Of a stretch of DNA of 64,000 nt, positions 25,466 through 34,329 are shown in pieces. Below the pieces are notes generated by a model. It saw nothing but the letters and a program-made list of their open reading frames with translations. It was not told the origin of the DNA and made no database searches. A program made the translations under genes and the position numbers. The stretch's first letter is position 1; each line of letters opens with the position of its first letter. Source of the DNA: Streptomyces sp. AC512_CC834 (GTDB lineage Bacteria > Actinomycetota > Actinomycetes > Streptomycetales > Streptomycetaceae); the NCBI RefSeq assembly GCF_019049325.1, contig NZ_JAGMUO010000014.1, positions 248,001-312,000 of the forward strand, read 5' to 3'.

Positions 25466-25882
25466 ATGACACAGGAACACGATGACGTCATGTCACTGGA
25501 GCCCGTCTCCCTCGCCTCCGCCCTCGCCTCCTTCACCGAGCAGTGGAGCCCCCGCATCGTCACCGCCGTCAACGACTACGACGTCCGGATCGCCAAGGTC
25601 GAGGGCGAGCACGTCTGGCACGTGCACGACCACACCGACGAGTTCTTCCTCGTCCTCGACGGCGAACTCCACATCGCGCTGCGCGAACCCGACGGGGAAC
25701 GCACGGTCGTCCTGCCCAAGGGCTCGGTCTTCACCGTCCCGCGCGGCACGGAACACAAGCCGTACGCCCCCGCCCCCGCCGCGATCCTGCTCCTCGAACC
25801 GTCCGGGACCCTGACCGTGGGCGACCGGCACGACGAGGTGCCCGCCCACGTGGACGCCACGACCGGGCACGCGCTGACCTGA
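25466..25882 (+). CDS. Single-domain cupin protein
   Basis: A 138-residue cupin. Metal-binding motif 1 reads HVWHVHDHTDEFFLVLDGEL and motif 2 is VFTVPRGTEHKPYA, giving a plausible 3-His/1-Glu metal site. The reaction is unknown. It is transcribed away from the GlxA-type regulator and is the most likely local target of that regulator. ATG 25466 is the first in frame; the stop lies inside a run of 5- and 10-bp tandem repeats. Confidence 0.8.
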   Translation: MTQEHDDVMSLEPVSLASALASFTEQWSPRIVTAVNDYDVRIAKVEGEHVWHVHDHTDEFFLVLDGELHIALREPDGERTVVLPKGSVFTVPRGTEHKPYAPAPAAILLLEPSGTLTVGDRHDEVPAHVDATTGHALT

Positions 25883-25931
25883 CGTGACCTGACCTGACGT
25901 GACCTGACGTGACCTGACCTGACCTGACGTG
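25875..25931. repeat. Tandem repeat of GACCT and GACGT units
   Basis: The 3' end of the cupin gene and the following 50 bases consist of 5-base units TGACC and TGACG in irregular alternation. It is a simple-sequence expansion between convergent genes. Confidence 0.85.
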
Positions 25932-25951
25932 GGATGTCTTGACGGGGCGGA

Positions 25952-26209
25952 TCAGGAGCCGTAGCCGTTGCTGTAGCCGCCGTCCTGGGTGTGATGGTGG
26001 TGGGACCGTTCCTCGACGACCGGGGTTGTCGGCGGCATGACGACGCGGCGGCGCCGGGCGATGCTGCTGAACGTCGCGACACCGATCAGACCGACGATCA
26101 TGAAGATGACGCCGACCAGGTCGAGGTTGACGCCCTGCATGTCCCAGTCGGTCGCGAACGTGAGGATGGCTCCCACGGCGATGAGGATGATGCACCCGCC
26201 GAGGCCCAT
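25952..26209 (-). CDS. Small two-TM membrane protein, DUF6458-like
   Basis: An 85-residue protein with two hydrophobic helices (GGCIILIAVGAILTFA and LDLVGVIFMIVGLIGVATF), a basic RRRR segment and a His/Gly/Tyr-rich tail. It matches the small actinobacterial membrane family I recall as DUF6458. Function is unknown. ATG 26209 lies nine bases after GGAGG on the minus strand. Confidence 0.7.
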   Translation of the reverse strand: MGLGGCIILIAVGAILTFATDWDMQGVNLDLVGVIFMIVGLIGVATFSSIARRRRVVMPPTTPVVEERSHHHHTQDGGYSNGYGS

Positions 26210-26332
26210 GAGTGTCGCCTCCCTGTAGATCCGGTCGGTTCCGGGTTTCCGGTCGATCCGGTTCCGTGCGGGTACCCCCGGCCGGAACACACATGCGGGG
26301 CAAGGGTGTTCCGGTCCGGGCACGCCCGGGAC

Positions 26333-27655
26333 TCAGCCCCCCAGGAACGCGACCAGCGCGTTCGCCAGCAGGTGCGGGTCGTCGGCGCCGCACAACTCCC
26401 GGGCGCTGTGCATCGACAGGATGGCCACGCCGATGTCGACGGTGCTGATGCCGTGCCGGGCGGCAGTGATCGGGCCGATGGTGGTGCCGCACGGCATGGA
26501 GTTGTTGGAGACGAAGGTCTGGAAGGGGACGCCCGCCTTCTCGCAGGCGGCGGCGAACACCGCGCGGCCCGAACCGTCCGTGGCGTAGCGGTTGTTGACG
26601 TTGACCTTGAGGAGGGGACCGCCGTTGGCGCGCGGCTGGTGCGTCGGGTCGTGCCGTTCCGCGTAGTTGGGGTGGACGGCGTGACCCGTGTCCGACGACA
26701 GGCAGACCGTGCCGGCGAAGGCGCGCGCCCGGTCCTCGTAGGCGCCGCCGCGCGCGAACACCGAGCGCTCCAGCACGCTGCCGAGCAGCGGGCCGTCCGC
26801 GCCGGTGTCCGACTGGGAGCCGGTCTCCTCGTGGTCGAAGGCGGCGAGCACGGGGATGTACGGGAGGTCGGCGCCGGAGGTCGCGACCGCGGCCAGGGCG
26901 GCCGTACCGGCGTGCACGGACAGGAGGTTGTCCATGCGCGGGCCCGCCACCAGCTCCTTGTCGCGGCCCAGGTACGCCGGGGGTTCCACGGAGTGGGTCA
27001 TCAGGTCCCAGCCGGTGACCTCGCCGCGGGCCAGACCCGCCTCGTCCTCCAGGAAGGCGATCAGGTCGCCGTCGCGCACGGTGTCGCCCAGGCCCCAGAC
27101 GGGCTGGAGGTGGCGCTGCTTGTCGAGCTTGAGGCCCTCCGTGGACACGTTGCGGTCCATGTGGATGGCGAGTTGCGGGACGCGGAGCAGCGGGCGGTCG
27201 ATGTTGACCAGGCGGGTCGAGCCGTCGCGCAGCGAGAGGCGGCCCGCCAGGCCCAGGTCGCGGTCGAGCCAGGAGTTCATCAGCGGGCCGCCGTAGACCT
27301 CCACGGCGACCTGGCGCCAGCCGTGCGCCCCGGTGTCCGGACGCGGCTTGACGCGCAGGTTGGGGGAGTCGGTGTGCGCGCCGACGATGCGGAAGGGGGT
27401 GTGGGCCGCGGCGCCCTCGGGGACGTACCAGGCCACGATCGCACCGCCGCGCAGCACGTACTTGCCGCCGCTGCCCGCGGCGGGAGCCGCCGATGTCACC
27501 GTCTCCCACGCGTCGGTCTCCGCGACCTGGCGGAAACCGGCCTTCTCCAGCCGCTCGGCGGCGGTCGCCACCGCGTGGTACGGCGTCGGGCTCGCCGACA
27601 GGAAGGTCATCAGGTCGTCGGTGTGGCCGCGGTCGAAGCGGGAGGGTGCGCTCAT
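26333..27655 (-). CDS. M18-family aspartyl-type aminopeptidase
   Basis: A 440-residue zinc aminopeptidase of family M18. The signatures are RIVGAHTDSPNLRVKP (first His/Asp metal ligands), AAFDHEETGSQSDTGADG (catalytic Glu pair), CLSSDTGHAVHPNY and MPCGTTIGPITAARHGISTV. It removes N-terminal acidic or neutral residues from peptides in the cytosol. ATG 27655 begins the family N-terminus. A terminator separates it from the acyl-CoA dehydrogenase gene upstream on the same strand. Confidence 0.92.
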   Translation of the reverse strand: MSAPSRFDRGHTDDLMTFLSASPTPYHAVATAAERLEKAGFRQVAETDAWETVTSAAPAAGSGGKYVLRGGAIVAWYVPEGAAAHTPFRIVGAHTDSPNLRVKPRPDTGAHGWRQVAVEVYGGPLMNSWLDRDLGLAGRLSLRDGSTRLVNIDRPLLRVPQLAIHMDRNVSTEGLKLDKQRHLQPVWGLGDTVRDGDLIAFLEDEAGLARGEVTGWDLMTHSVEPPAYLGRDKELVAGPRMDNLLSVHAGTAALAAVATSGADLPYIPVLAAFDHEETGSQSDTGADGPLLGSVLERSVFARGGAYEDRARAFAGTVCLSSDTGHAVHPNYAERHDPTHQPRANGGPLLKVNVNNRYATDGSGRAVFAAACEKAGVPFQTFVSNNSMPCGTTIGPITAARHGISTVDIGVAILSMHSARELCGADDPHLLANALVAFLGG

Positions 27656-27675
27656 GGGGTTCACCTTAACGACGT

Positions 27676-27716
27676 ACGAGGGCCCGCTTCCCGACTGGCG
27701 GGAGCGGGCCCTCGTG
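27676..27716. terminator. Hairpin terminator
   Basis: ACGAGGGCCCGCT and AGCGGGCCCTCGT form a 13-bp stem with a further CCCG/CGGG pairing near the loop. It lies just upstream of the aminopeptidase and ends transcription of the acyl-CoA dehydrogenase gene. Confidence 0.75.
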
Positions 27717-27772
27717 GGGCACATGGGTGTGTGACTGGAGGTGTGACTGATGTGGCGGGGGTGGGCGGGGCT

Positions 27773-27820
27773 GGAAGCCGGGCCGGAAGCCGGGCCGGAA
27801 GCCGGGCCGGAAGCCGGGCT
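27773..27820. repeat. Four tandem 12-bp units at the dehydrogenase 3' end
   Basis: GGAAGCCGGGCC is repeated four times, the last unit ending GGGCT and running into the stop codon of the acyl-CoA dehydrogenase. Confidence 0.9.
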
Positions 27821-29645
27821 AGAAGGCCGCCTCGTCCAGCTCCATCAGGTCGAGCTCGACGCCCTGGGCGATCTTGCGGGCCAGGGTGAGGCCGGGCAGG
27901 ACGTTCGCGGCGAAGAACTTCGCGGCGGCGATCTTCCCGGCGTAGAAGGCCTTGTCCTTCGCTGAGGCCGTCGGCAGCTTCTCGGCGGCGATGGCGGCGC
28001 CCTTGAGGAGCAGGTAGCCGACGATCACGTCACCGGAGGCCTGGAGCAGGCGGGTGGTGTTGAGCCCCACCTTGTAGATGTTCTTGACGTCCTGCTCGGT
28101 GGCCGCGAGGTCGGTGAGCATCAGGCCGACGATGGCCTCCAGCTCGACGGCGGCCTTGACCAGGTGGTCGCGGGCGCCGGACAGCTCCTCGCCGCCGGTG
28201 GCGAGGGCCAGGAACTCCTTGATGTCCTCGGCGAGCGAGTTCAGCGCGGCGCCCTGGTTGCGGACGATCTTCCGGAAGAAGAAGTCCTGGCCCTGGATCG
28301 CCGTGGTGCCCTCGTACAGGGTGTCGATCTTGGCGTCGCGGATGTACTGCTCGATCGGGTACTCCTGGAGGAATCCGGAGCCGCCGAAGGTCTGGAGCGA
28401 CTGGGCGAGCTGCTCGTAGGCCTTCTCCGAGCCGTAGCCCTTGACGATCGGCAGGAGCAGGTCGTTGAGGGCGTGCTCGGTGGCGGCGTCCTCGCCGTTC
28501 GCCTCCTTGACCTGGATCTCGTCCTGGACGGAGGCGGTGTACATCACCAGCGCGCGCATGCCCTCGGCGTACGCCTTCTGCGTCATCAGCGAGCGGCGCA
28601 CGTCGGGGTGGTGGGTGATGGTGACCTTGGGGGCCGACTTGTCCATGAAGTTGGCCAGGTCGGGGCCCTGGACGCGCTCCTTGGCGTACTCCAGGGCGTT
28701 GAGGTAGCCGGTGGAGAGGGTGGAGATCGCCTTCGTGCCGACCATCATGCGGGCGAACTCGATGATGCGGAACATCTGGCGGATGCCGTCGTGCTTGTCG
28801 CCGATCAGCCAGCCCTTGGCGGGGTGGCGGTCGCCGAAGGTCATCTCGCAGGTGTTGGAGGCCTTCAGGCCCATCTTGTGCTCGACGTTGGTGGCGTAGA
28901 CGCCGTTGCGCTCGCCCAGCTCGCCGGTCTCGAAGTCGAACTCGTACTTCGGGACGAGGAAGAGGGACAGGCCCTTGGTGCCGGGTCCCGCGCCCTCGGG
29001 ACGGGCGAGGACGTAGTGGAGGATGTTCTCCGACATGTCGTGCTCGCCGGACGTGATGAAGCGCTTGACGCCCTCGATGTGCCAGGAGCCGTCGGCCTGC
29101 TCGACGGCCTTGGTGCGGCCGGCGCCGACGTCCGAACCGGCGTCCGGCTCGGTGAGGACCATCGTGGAGCCCCACTGCTTCTCGACGGCGAACGAGGCGA
29201 TGTGCTTCTGGACCTCGTTGCCCTCCTCGAAGAGGATGCCGGCGAACGCCGGGCCCGAGGAGTACATCCACACGGCCGGGTTGGCGCCGAGGATCAGCTC
29301 CGCGTAGGCCCAGATCAGGGAGCGGGGCGAGGTGGTGCCGCCGATCTCCTCGGGCAGGCCCAGGCGCCAGTACTCGGAGTCCATGAAGGCCTGGTAGCTC
29401 TTCTTGAAGGAGGCCGGGACCGGCGCGGTGTTGGTCTGGGGGTCGAAGACCGGCGGGTTGCGGTCGGCGTCGGCGAAGGACTCGGCCAGCTCGTTCTCCG
29501 AGAGGCGGGTCAGCTCCTCCAGAACGCTCTTGGCGGTGTCCGTGTCCATCTCCGCGAACGGGCCCGTGCCGTAAACCTTGTCACGGCCGAGCACCTCGAA
29601 GAGGTTGAACTCGATGTCCCGGAGATTCGGTTTGTAGTGCCCCAT
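27819..29645 (-). CDS. Acyl-CoA dehydrogenase, FadE5-like
   Basis: A 608-residue flavoprotein that oxidises acyl-CoA to enoyl-CoA in beta-oxidation. The N-terminal extension ([30 protein letters not shown]) and total length match mycobacterial FadE5. FAD/substrate motifs are [20 protein letters not shown] and [19 protein letters not shown]. The catalytic Glu is in [14 protein letters not shown] near residue 445. A C-terminal helical domain follows. ATG 29645 is chosen from the family N-terminus. Tandem 13-bp repeats lie 49 bases upstream and may bind a fatty-acid-responsive repressor. Confidence 0.92.
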   Translation of the reverse strand: MGHYKPNLRDIEFNLFEVLGRDKVYGTGPFAEMDTDTAKSVLEELTRLSENELAESFADADRNPPVFDPQTNTAPVPASFKKSYQAFMDSEYWRLGLPEEIGGTTSPRSLIWAYAELILGANPAVWMYSSGPAFAGILFEEGNEVQKHIASFAVEKQWGSTMVLTEPDAGSDVGAGRTKAVEQADGSWHIEGVKRFITSGEHDMSENILHYVLARPEGAGPGTKGLSLFLVPKYEFDFETGELGERNGVYATNVEHKMGLKASNTCEMTFGDRHPAKGWLIGDKHDGIRQMFRIIEFARMMVGTKAISTLSTGYLNALEYAKERVQGPDLANFMDKSAPKVTITHHPDVRRSLMTQKAYAEGMRALVMYTASVQDEIQVKEANGEDAATEHALNDLLLPIVKGYGSEKAYEQLAQSLQTFGGSGFLQEYPIEQYIRDAKIDTLYEGTTAIQGQDFFFRKIVRNQGAALNSLAEDIKEFLALATGGEELSGARDHLVKAAVELEAIVGLMLTDLAATEQDVKNIYKVGLNTTRLLQASGDVIVGYLLLKGAAIAAEKLPTASAKDKAFYAGKIAAAKFFAANVLPGLTLARKIAQGVELDLMELDEAAF

Positions 29646-29693
29646 GGCGACGGCTCCGTTGAGAGATCGGCGAGGCACTGACTCCTCGCATCT

Positions 29694-29719
29694 GTACACA
29701 TACCAACTACACGTACCAA
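29694..29719. promoter_or_regulatory. Two tandem 13-bp direct repeats, candidate operator
   Basis: GTACACATACCAA (29694-29706) is followed directly by CTACACGTACCAA (29707-29719), 11 of 13 identical. They lie between the divergent acyl-CoA dehydrogenase and SseB-like genes. On the minus strand they read TTGGTACGTGTAG and TTGGTATGTGTAC. The factor is unknown. Confidence 0.5.
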
Positions 29720-29807
29720 GTAGTAGCTCCGATGATGCTACCCGTCGGTAATAAGAAGCAACCCCGAGCCGGACATCTGTGACCCGTCACTCGCTACTCT
29801 TTGCGGC

Positions 29808-30278
29808 ATGTACGGCTACGACCAGACCGCGGGTCCTCAGCAGCAGCAGTACGCTCAGCCGCCGCAGCAGCCGATGGGCGGCGGATACGGACAGCAGCCG
29901 CCGCTGTATCCCGAGCCGTCCCCGCCCTCGCTCGCGGACGCGGTGCGCGCCTTCACCACAGGGCAGATGTCCGCCGAGGACTTCCAGCAGATCTTCGCGA
30001 CCTCGAAGGTCTACTGCCCGCGCGGCGACAACCCCGGCTTCCTCGCGCTGCACAACACCCAGCAGCCGGTGATCCCCATGTTCACCGGCCTGAAGGAACT
30101 GCGCCGGTACGCGGGCAAGGAGTCCAAGTACTTCGTGATCACCGGCGCGGAGGTGATCGACCTGCTGCCGACCGGCTACGGCTTCGTCCTCGACATGGAG
30201 GGCGAGCACCGGATGGTGTTCGACGCGAAGGCTGTCGAACAGATGGTCGATTTCGCGATGCGCCGGATGTACGGCTGA
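29808..30278 (+). CDS. SseB-family protein
   Basis: A 156-residue protein. The first 45 residues are rich in Gln, Pro, Gly and Tyr (MYGYDQTAGPQQQQ). The rest is an SseB-like domain: DAVRAFTTGQMSAEDFQQIF, VYCPRGDNPGFLAL, VIPMFTGLKELRRYAG and EVIDLLPTGYGFVLDME. The fold is related to the SseB N-terminal domain of enterobacteria; its role in actinobacteria is unknown. A rho-independent type terminator follows at once. Confidence 0.78.
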   Translation: MYGYDQTAGPQQQQYAQPPQQPMGGGYGQQPPLYPEPSPPSLADAVRAFTTGQMSAEDFQQIFATSKVYCPRGDNPGFLALHNTQQPVIPMFTGLKELRRYAGKESKYFVITGAEVIDLLPTGYGFVLDMEGEHRMVFDAKAVEQMVDFAMRRMYG

Positions 30279-30296
30279 CCCGTCGCCACCACTGCG

Positions 30297-30322
30297 AGCC
30301 CGGAGGGAATGCCCTCCGGGCT
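30297..30322 (+). terminator. Rho-independent type terminator
   Basis: AGCCCGGAGGG (30297-30307) pairs perfectly with CCCTCCGGGCT (30312-30322) around AATG and is followed by TTTCGT. Confidence 0.85.
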
Positions 30323-30393
30323 TTCGTGGTTCCAGGTGACAGGAAGTTCAATGCTCAACTAAAGTGGGGCGCACGCCGCCCGAGGAGGTCGAC

Positions 30394-31344
30394 ATGCCTG
30401 CCGTGACCGTCGAGAACCCGTTGACGCTGCCCCGCGTATCCGCACCCGCCGACGCCGCCGCACGTCCCGTGCTCACCGTCACGACCGCGCCCAGTGGTTT
30501 CGAGGGCGAGGGCTTCCCGGTGCGCCGCGCGTTCGCCGGGATCAACTACCGCCACCTCGACCCGTTCATCATGATGGACCAGATGGGTGAGGTAAATTAC
30601 CAGGCAGGCGAACCGCGAGGGACGCCATGGCATCCGCACCGAGGGTTCGAAACTGTCACGTACTTGATTGACGGCACCTTCATTCACCGTGACTCGCACG
30701 GCGGCGGCGGGACTATCACGAATGGTGATACCCAGTGGATGACCGCAGGTAGCGGCCTCTTGCATATTGAGGCCCCGCCGGAGGAACTCGTCATGTCCGG
30801 CGGCCTCTTTCATGGTCTCCAGCTCTGGGTCAACCTTCCGGCCAGGGACAAGATGAAGGAGCCCCGGTACCAGGACATTCGAGGCGGCCAGGTCAAGCTC
30901 CTGACCTCCCGCGATGGAGGAGCACTTCTTCGAGTCATCGCGGGTGGACTGGGCGGTCGCGAAGGGCCGGGCGTCACGCACACGCCGATCACGATGGTTC
31001 ACGCGACGCTCAGCCCTGGCGCTGAGATCACGGTGCCCTGGCGCTCCGACTTCAACGCGCTGGCCTATGGCCTTGCGGGAAGCGGCGCCGCCGGGAGCGA
31101 ACGGCGCCCGTTCAGCATGGGCCAGACGGTCGTCTTCGACGCGGGGGACTCGCTGACCATCCGGGCGGACTCCACCCAGGACGCCCGCAACGGCGCCTTC
31201 GAAGTCGTCCTCCTGGGCGGCCGGCCGATTCGTGAACCCATGGCTCACTACGGGCCGTTCGTCATGAACCACCGTCACGAACTCCAGAAGGCGTTCGAGG
31301 ACTTCCAGGCGGGTCGCCTGGGTACCGTCCCGGCGGACGACTGA
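30394..31344 (+). CDS. Pirin-family protein, chimeric copy
   Basis: A 316-residue bicupin of the pirin family. The N-terminal cupin metal site is in GTPWHPHRGFETVTYLIDG and the LLHIEAPPE segment, and the family's conserved [11 protein letters not shown] is near the end. GAGGAGG precedes ATG 30394. In Streptomyces this gene carries the phiC31 attachment site, within the codons for GEPKGTPWHPH. Here the first 65 codons have normal high-GC wobble bases. From about 30590 they become mixed (GTA AAT TAC, TTG ATT, CAT, CTC TTG CAT) and stay so for some 250 bases. The 3' part therefore looks imported, while the frame is restored and complete. Two other pirin 3' ends lie downstream. Confidence 0.88.
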   Translation: MPAVTVENPLTLPRVSAPADAAARPVLTVTTAPSGFEGEGFPVRRAFAGINYRHLDPFIMMDQMGEVNYQAGEPRGTPWHPHRGFETVTYLIDGTFIHRDSHGGGGTITNGDTQWMTAGSGLLHIEAPPEELVMSGGLFHGLQLWVNLPARDKMKEPRYQDIRGGQVKLLTSRDGGALLRVIAGGLGGREGPGVTHTPITMVHATLSPGAEITVPWRSDFNALAYGLAGSGAAGSERRPFSMGQTVVFDAGDSLTIRADSTQDARNGAFEVVLLGGRPIREPMAHYGPFVMNHRHELQKAFEDFQAGRLGTVPADD

Positions 31345-31365
31345 CGCCGGAACCCTCGGGCGCAA

Positions 31366-31415
31366 GAGAGCCCCTGCCGTTCGTCCTGGAGGAGGCGAAC
31401 GACAGGGGCGGCTCT
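31366..31415. terminator. Hairpin terminator after the pirin gene
   Basis: GCCCCTGCCGTTCG (31370-31383) pairs with CGAACGACAGGGGC (31396-31409), one mismatch, with AGAG/CTCT extending the stem. A separate palindrome, GAATCAC-TGTC-GTGATTC, follows at 31421-31438. The remaining 170 bases to the recombinase stop show nothing recognisable. Confidence 0.75.
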
Positions 31416-31611
31416 GTCTTGAATCACTGTCGTGATTCACTCGGCGCGGGTCACGCGGGCGTGGTCGGTGGCGACACGGCGGAAGACGTCGTGACCGGTC
31501 AGTCCCGTGTGTATCAGACACCAGTCCTGGACCGACTCCCGGTCATCGCCTCGACCAGCTCCGCGCGATCGCCCGCCGGTCCAGCTCGAGCTCCGCGGCC
31601 GCGTGCCTCCC

Positions 31612-33204
31612 TCACACCGAGCGAAACCATGCCTGACCAGCAGAAATCAAGGGATCACGTTCGGTTGACACGGCTTCTGACGCGTCCGGCTCCTTCGCCC
31701 AGGGCGCCTTCAGACGGGCAGGGTTGAAGCCGCGCGGGCCGCGTTGCCCAGGGAAGAGGACCATGCATTCAAACGCTTGCGCGAGTAGATCGCGGCGGTC
31801 GTCCAGCATGGTGTCCTCCCAGTGCTCGCGCATTGTGCGGCCAGTAGGTACCAGGGTGGTCCGCTTCTCCGGTTCGGCGGCGGCCAGCCTCTCCCGGCTG
31901 GCCTGGAGGCCTTGGAGCTTGGCGAAGGTCTCCGCGTCCGCCTTCGTGGCCATGTCTGCCAGGGTCTCCTTGATGTCCGCCTCCACTACGGCCAGCTCGT
32001 CGAGGCCGCCGACCGTGGTCCGCTCGATGTAGTACGGCATGTCCCCGACCGTGGTCAGGTAGCGGTCCTCGATGCATTTCTCGATGACCTTCGCGGACAC
32101 ACTGACCGGACGGTCGCACACGCCGCCGTTGGCCTTCGTCGGACAGCGGTACGTGACCTCCGCCTGTTTGGCCGCCTTCGGGTTGGGGGACCGCCTGGCG
32201 ACCTGGAGCTTCGCGCCGCACGCGTGACAGGTGAGGAGGCCGGACAGGAGCCTGGCCGGTCGGCGGCCTCCCTTGCGGGGGTCGGGGTTCTTCACGGCAA
32301 GCGCGATGCGGAGGGCGGCCACCTGTCCAGGGGAGAGGATCTCCGGGTACAGGCGGATCAGGTTCCCTTCCGCGTCGCGGACGGGCTTCCCTCGTTCGGT
32401 GGCCCAACCGTCCATCTGGTTGCCCGTCAGGACCTGGCGGAGGGTTACGCGGGACCACGCCTGTGCCCTACGCGGCTTGATGCCCAGGTGGTTCCACCGA
32501 CGCACGACGCGGGTCAGGTTGTCCGGCTCTGTGGGGCGCAAGACGGCGTCCGCCGCCTCCAGAATGACCTTGGCCTCTTCCGGGACGACTTCCAGGACCT
32601 TACCCATGTGCTTGCCGTCTTTGCCCAGCTCCGGGTTCGGCACGGAGCGAAAGCCGAAGGGGATCTCTCCACCCGGCCAGCGGCCCAGGCGGACCAGGCG
32701 CCGGTTCTTGTCCCGTGCACGCTGGCGCATGCGCTCGCGCTCCGCGCGTCCGATCTCCGCCTGAACGACGAAGCGGAAGCGGAAAGCGTCGCCGTGGTTG
32801 CTGTCCAGCCCGAAGCAATCCAGGAGGCGGACCGGCTGGTGACTACGGCGTCCCGTGTGTGGGTCCTTTCCCTCCACGACGTCCAGGATCTGGGCAGCGA
32901 CGTTCAGGCCCTCACGAGTCAGTCGGTCCGTGCTGTAGTTCATGAGGACGTGGCAGCGGCCCTCACGTGCGTCGTTCAGCCAAAGGCCGAATTCGTCCCG
33001 GTCGCGGAAACCACCCGTCTTCCCATCGTCCACGTGGATCGGCTCCAGGACGTCTAAGCCCTCCCGCTCACAGTGGGCGCGCATGTCCTTGATCATGCCT
33101 TCCAGTGAGACGTTCGAGTCGTCCGCCTGTTTGGACAAGCGGGCGTACAGGGAGGCCACGGGCCGACGGGGACGGAACGTCTGGGGCACCTCTTCGGTTG
33201 TCAT
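31612..33204 (-). CDS. Large serine recombinase (phage-type integrase)
   Basis: A 530-residue serine integrase. The catalytic domain opens with VASLYARLSKQADDSNVS, the Ser of ARLSK being the expected nucleophile, and continues with LMNYSTDRLTREGLN and the long helix AEIGRAERERMRQRARDKNR. The recombinase domain follows (GGEIPFGFRSVPNPELGKDG), then a zinc ribbon (CHACGAKLQVARR and YRCPTKANGGVCDRP) and a coiled-coil segment near 440-480. Such enzymes join attP and attB without host factors. ATG 33204 fits the family start. The gene ends near a boundary of the inserted element, with its 5' end next to the displaced pirin fragment, as is usual for integrases beside their att site. Confidence 0.92.
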   Translation of the reverse strand: MTTEEVPQTFRPRRPVASLYARLSKQADDSNVSLEGMIKDMRAHCEREGLDVLEPIHVDDGKTGGFRDRDEFGLWLNDAREGRCHVLMNYSTDRLTREGLNVAAQILDVVEGKDPHTGRRSHQPVRLLDCFGLDSNHGDAFRFRFVVQAEIGRAERERMRQRARDKNRRLVRLGRWPGGEIPFGFRSVPNPELGKDGKHMGKVLEVVPEEAKVILEAADAVLRPTEPDNLTRVVRRWNHLGIKPRRAQAWSRVTLRQVLTGNQMDGWATERGKPVRDAEGNLIRLYPEILSPGQVAALRIALAVKNPDPRKGGRRPARLLSGLLTCHACGAKLQVARRSPNPKAAKQAEVTYRCPTKANGGVCDRPVSVSAKVIEKCIEDRYLTTVGDMPYYIERTTVGGLDELAVVEADIKETLADMATKADAETFAKLQGLQASRERLAAAEPEKRTTLVPTGRTMREHWEDTMLDDRRDLLAQAFECMVLFPGQRGPRGFNPARLKAPWAKEPDASEAVSTERDPLISAGQAWFRSV

Positions 33205-33254
33205 GCGCCCAGGGTAGCCAGACACATGTGTGTTTGGGGGTAGAACGGATCGCT

Positions 33255-33594
33255 CCCACCTACTGCACATTGAGAGCCGCCGCCGGAGCAGTTGGTCACC
33301 CTTCCCTGGCCGGAGGACTTCAACGGCCTTGCGTACGTCATGGCCGGACGCGGGGCCGTGGGCGGCGGGCGGCGTCCGGTGCCTCGGGCAGACCGCGGTC
33401 TTCGGCGCCGGGGGCTCGCTGACCGTCCGCGCGGACGAGAAGCAGGACTCGCACACCCCCGACCTGGAGGTCGTGCTGCTCGGCGGGCAGCCGGTCCGGG
33501 AGCCGATGGCCCACTACGGCCCGTTCGTCATGAACACCCGCGAGGAACTCCAGCAGGCGTTCGAGGACTTCCAAAAGGGCCGGCTCGGGGGAAC
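33255..33594 (+). pseudogene. Pirin 3' fragment, deleted and frameshifted
   Basis: The fragment begins with CTGCACATTGAGAG (Leu-His-Ile-Glu of the pirin LLHIE motif) and GAGCAGTTGGTC, then jumps to [22 protein letters not shown]. After a one-base shift it reads [40 protein letters not shown] and [13 protein letters not shown]. About 75 codons are missing near 33283 and the reading frame is broken near 33383. Codon usage is the normal high-GC type, so it is probably the host 3' half displaced by element 1. It ends abruptly after GRLG. Confidence 0.85.
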
Positions 33595-33742
33595 CTCAGG
33601 TGCCCGGAATGTCCGAAGGTGGACTATAGGGCTTGGTGGACCGAATCTGGAGTCCAGTCTGAACGGGGACGGATTCGTCCAGGTTTGCGTGGGCTGCCGC
33701 CTGCGGTCGTATTGCCTTCGTACGGGCACTGCTGAGTGCTAC

Positions 33743-34161
33743 TCACGGCTCAGAAGAGTGGTATGCCGAGGCTTGCCGAAACCAACTGGGCAACCCCTGT
33801 CCAGCCAAGGGCCGGCAGGTTCGACCCTGCGCTTTGCAGCACCCTCCCCGCGAGCTGGCGACCCGCCCGGACTCAGGCGCGGCTCTGGCGAGCTCGGCCT
33901 GCAGAGCCTCCAAGTCGGCGACGACCGTGGCTCGGACATCCTTTGACACGTCCGCGAAGTGTGCGGCGGCCAGAACCTCGCGCGCGAACTGTGCGAGCTG
34001 CTGGGGGCGTAGCCGAAGGTGTTGTTCTGGGTGTTGTCCTGGCCCATCTGGGGCGCGCCCCCGAGGCTAGTCGTGTTGGTGGTTTGGTTGTTGATCAGCA
34101 GGTGGAGGTTCGCGGTGCTGGGCCACCGACGACGGCGCCGGTAGTCCAGCCACTCCACCAT
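33743..34161 (-). pseudogene. Integrase/transposase-like C-terminal relic
   Basis: The minus frame opens with VEWLDYRRRRRWPSTANLHLL, which resembles the C-terminal region of tyrosine recombinases seen in Streptomyces elements (WLDYRxRRWPxTANPHLFI). It continues LINNQTTNTTSLGGAP. After a probable frameshift the neighbouring frame gives QLAQFAREVLAAAHFADVS and [20 protein letters not shown], a helical segment of unknown kind. Neither frame looks whole. The relic lies close to the left repeat of island 2. The stretch 33595-33742 and the 168 bases after 34161 show no other gene. Confidence 0.35.
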
Positions 34162-34329
34162 CGGATGTGAGTAGTTCAGGTACAGGAAATCCCGAAGTCA
34201 CGTCAGTTCACGAAACGGTGCCGGAGAGAGGACGAACGCCCTGGCACCGGGGTCGAAGACTCAAGGAGGCTCAGAGCAACCCAGAGGATGTCGCACACCC
34301 ACCCACGGCCCGCACCGCCAACGGCGTCC

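Larger units (their letters stand above)
30590..33254. mobile_element. Inserted element 1 at the pirin attachment locus
   Basis: The interval runs from the compositional break in the pirin gene to the resumption of a second pirin 3' fragment. It contains an alternative pirin 3' end that restores the gene, a terminator, a 266-bp stretch without genes, and a large serine recombinase whose 5' end faces the right boundary. It looks like a small or cargo-stripped integrative element. Both end points are estimates within a few tens of bases. Confidence 0.5.

Noticed and set aside
30606..30640. A functional phiC31 attB core in the pirin gene
   Set aside because: The codons are GAA CCG CGA GGG ACG, without the TTG/CAA core of the phiC31 site, consistent with replacement of this part by imported sequence.
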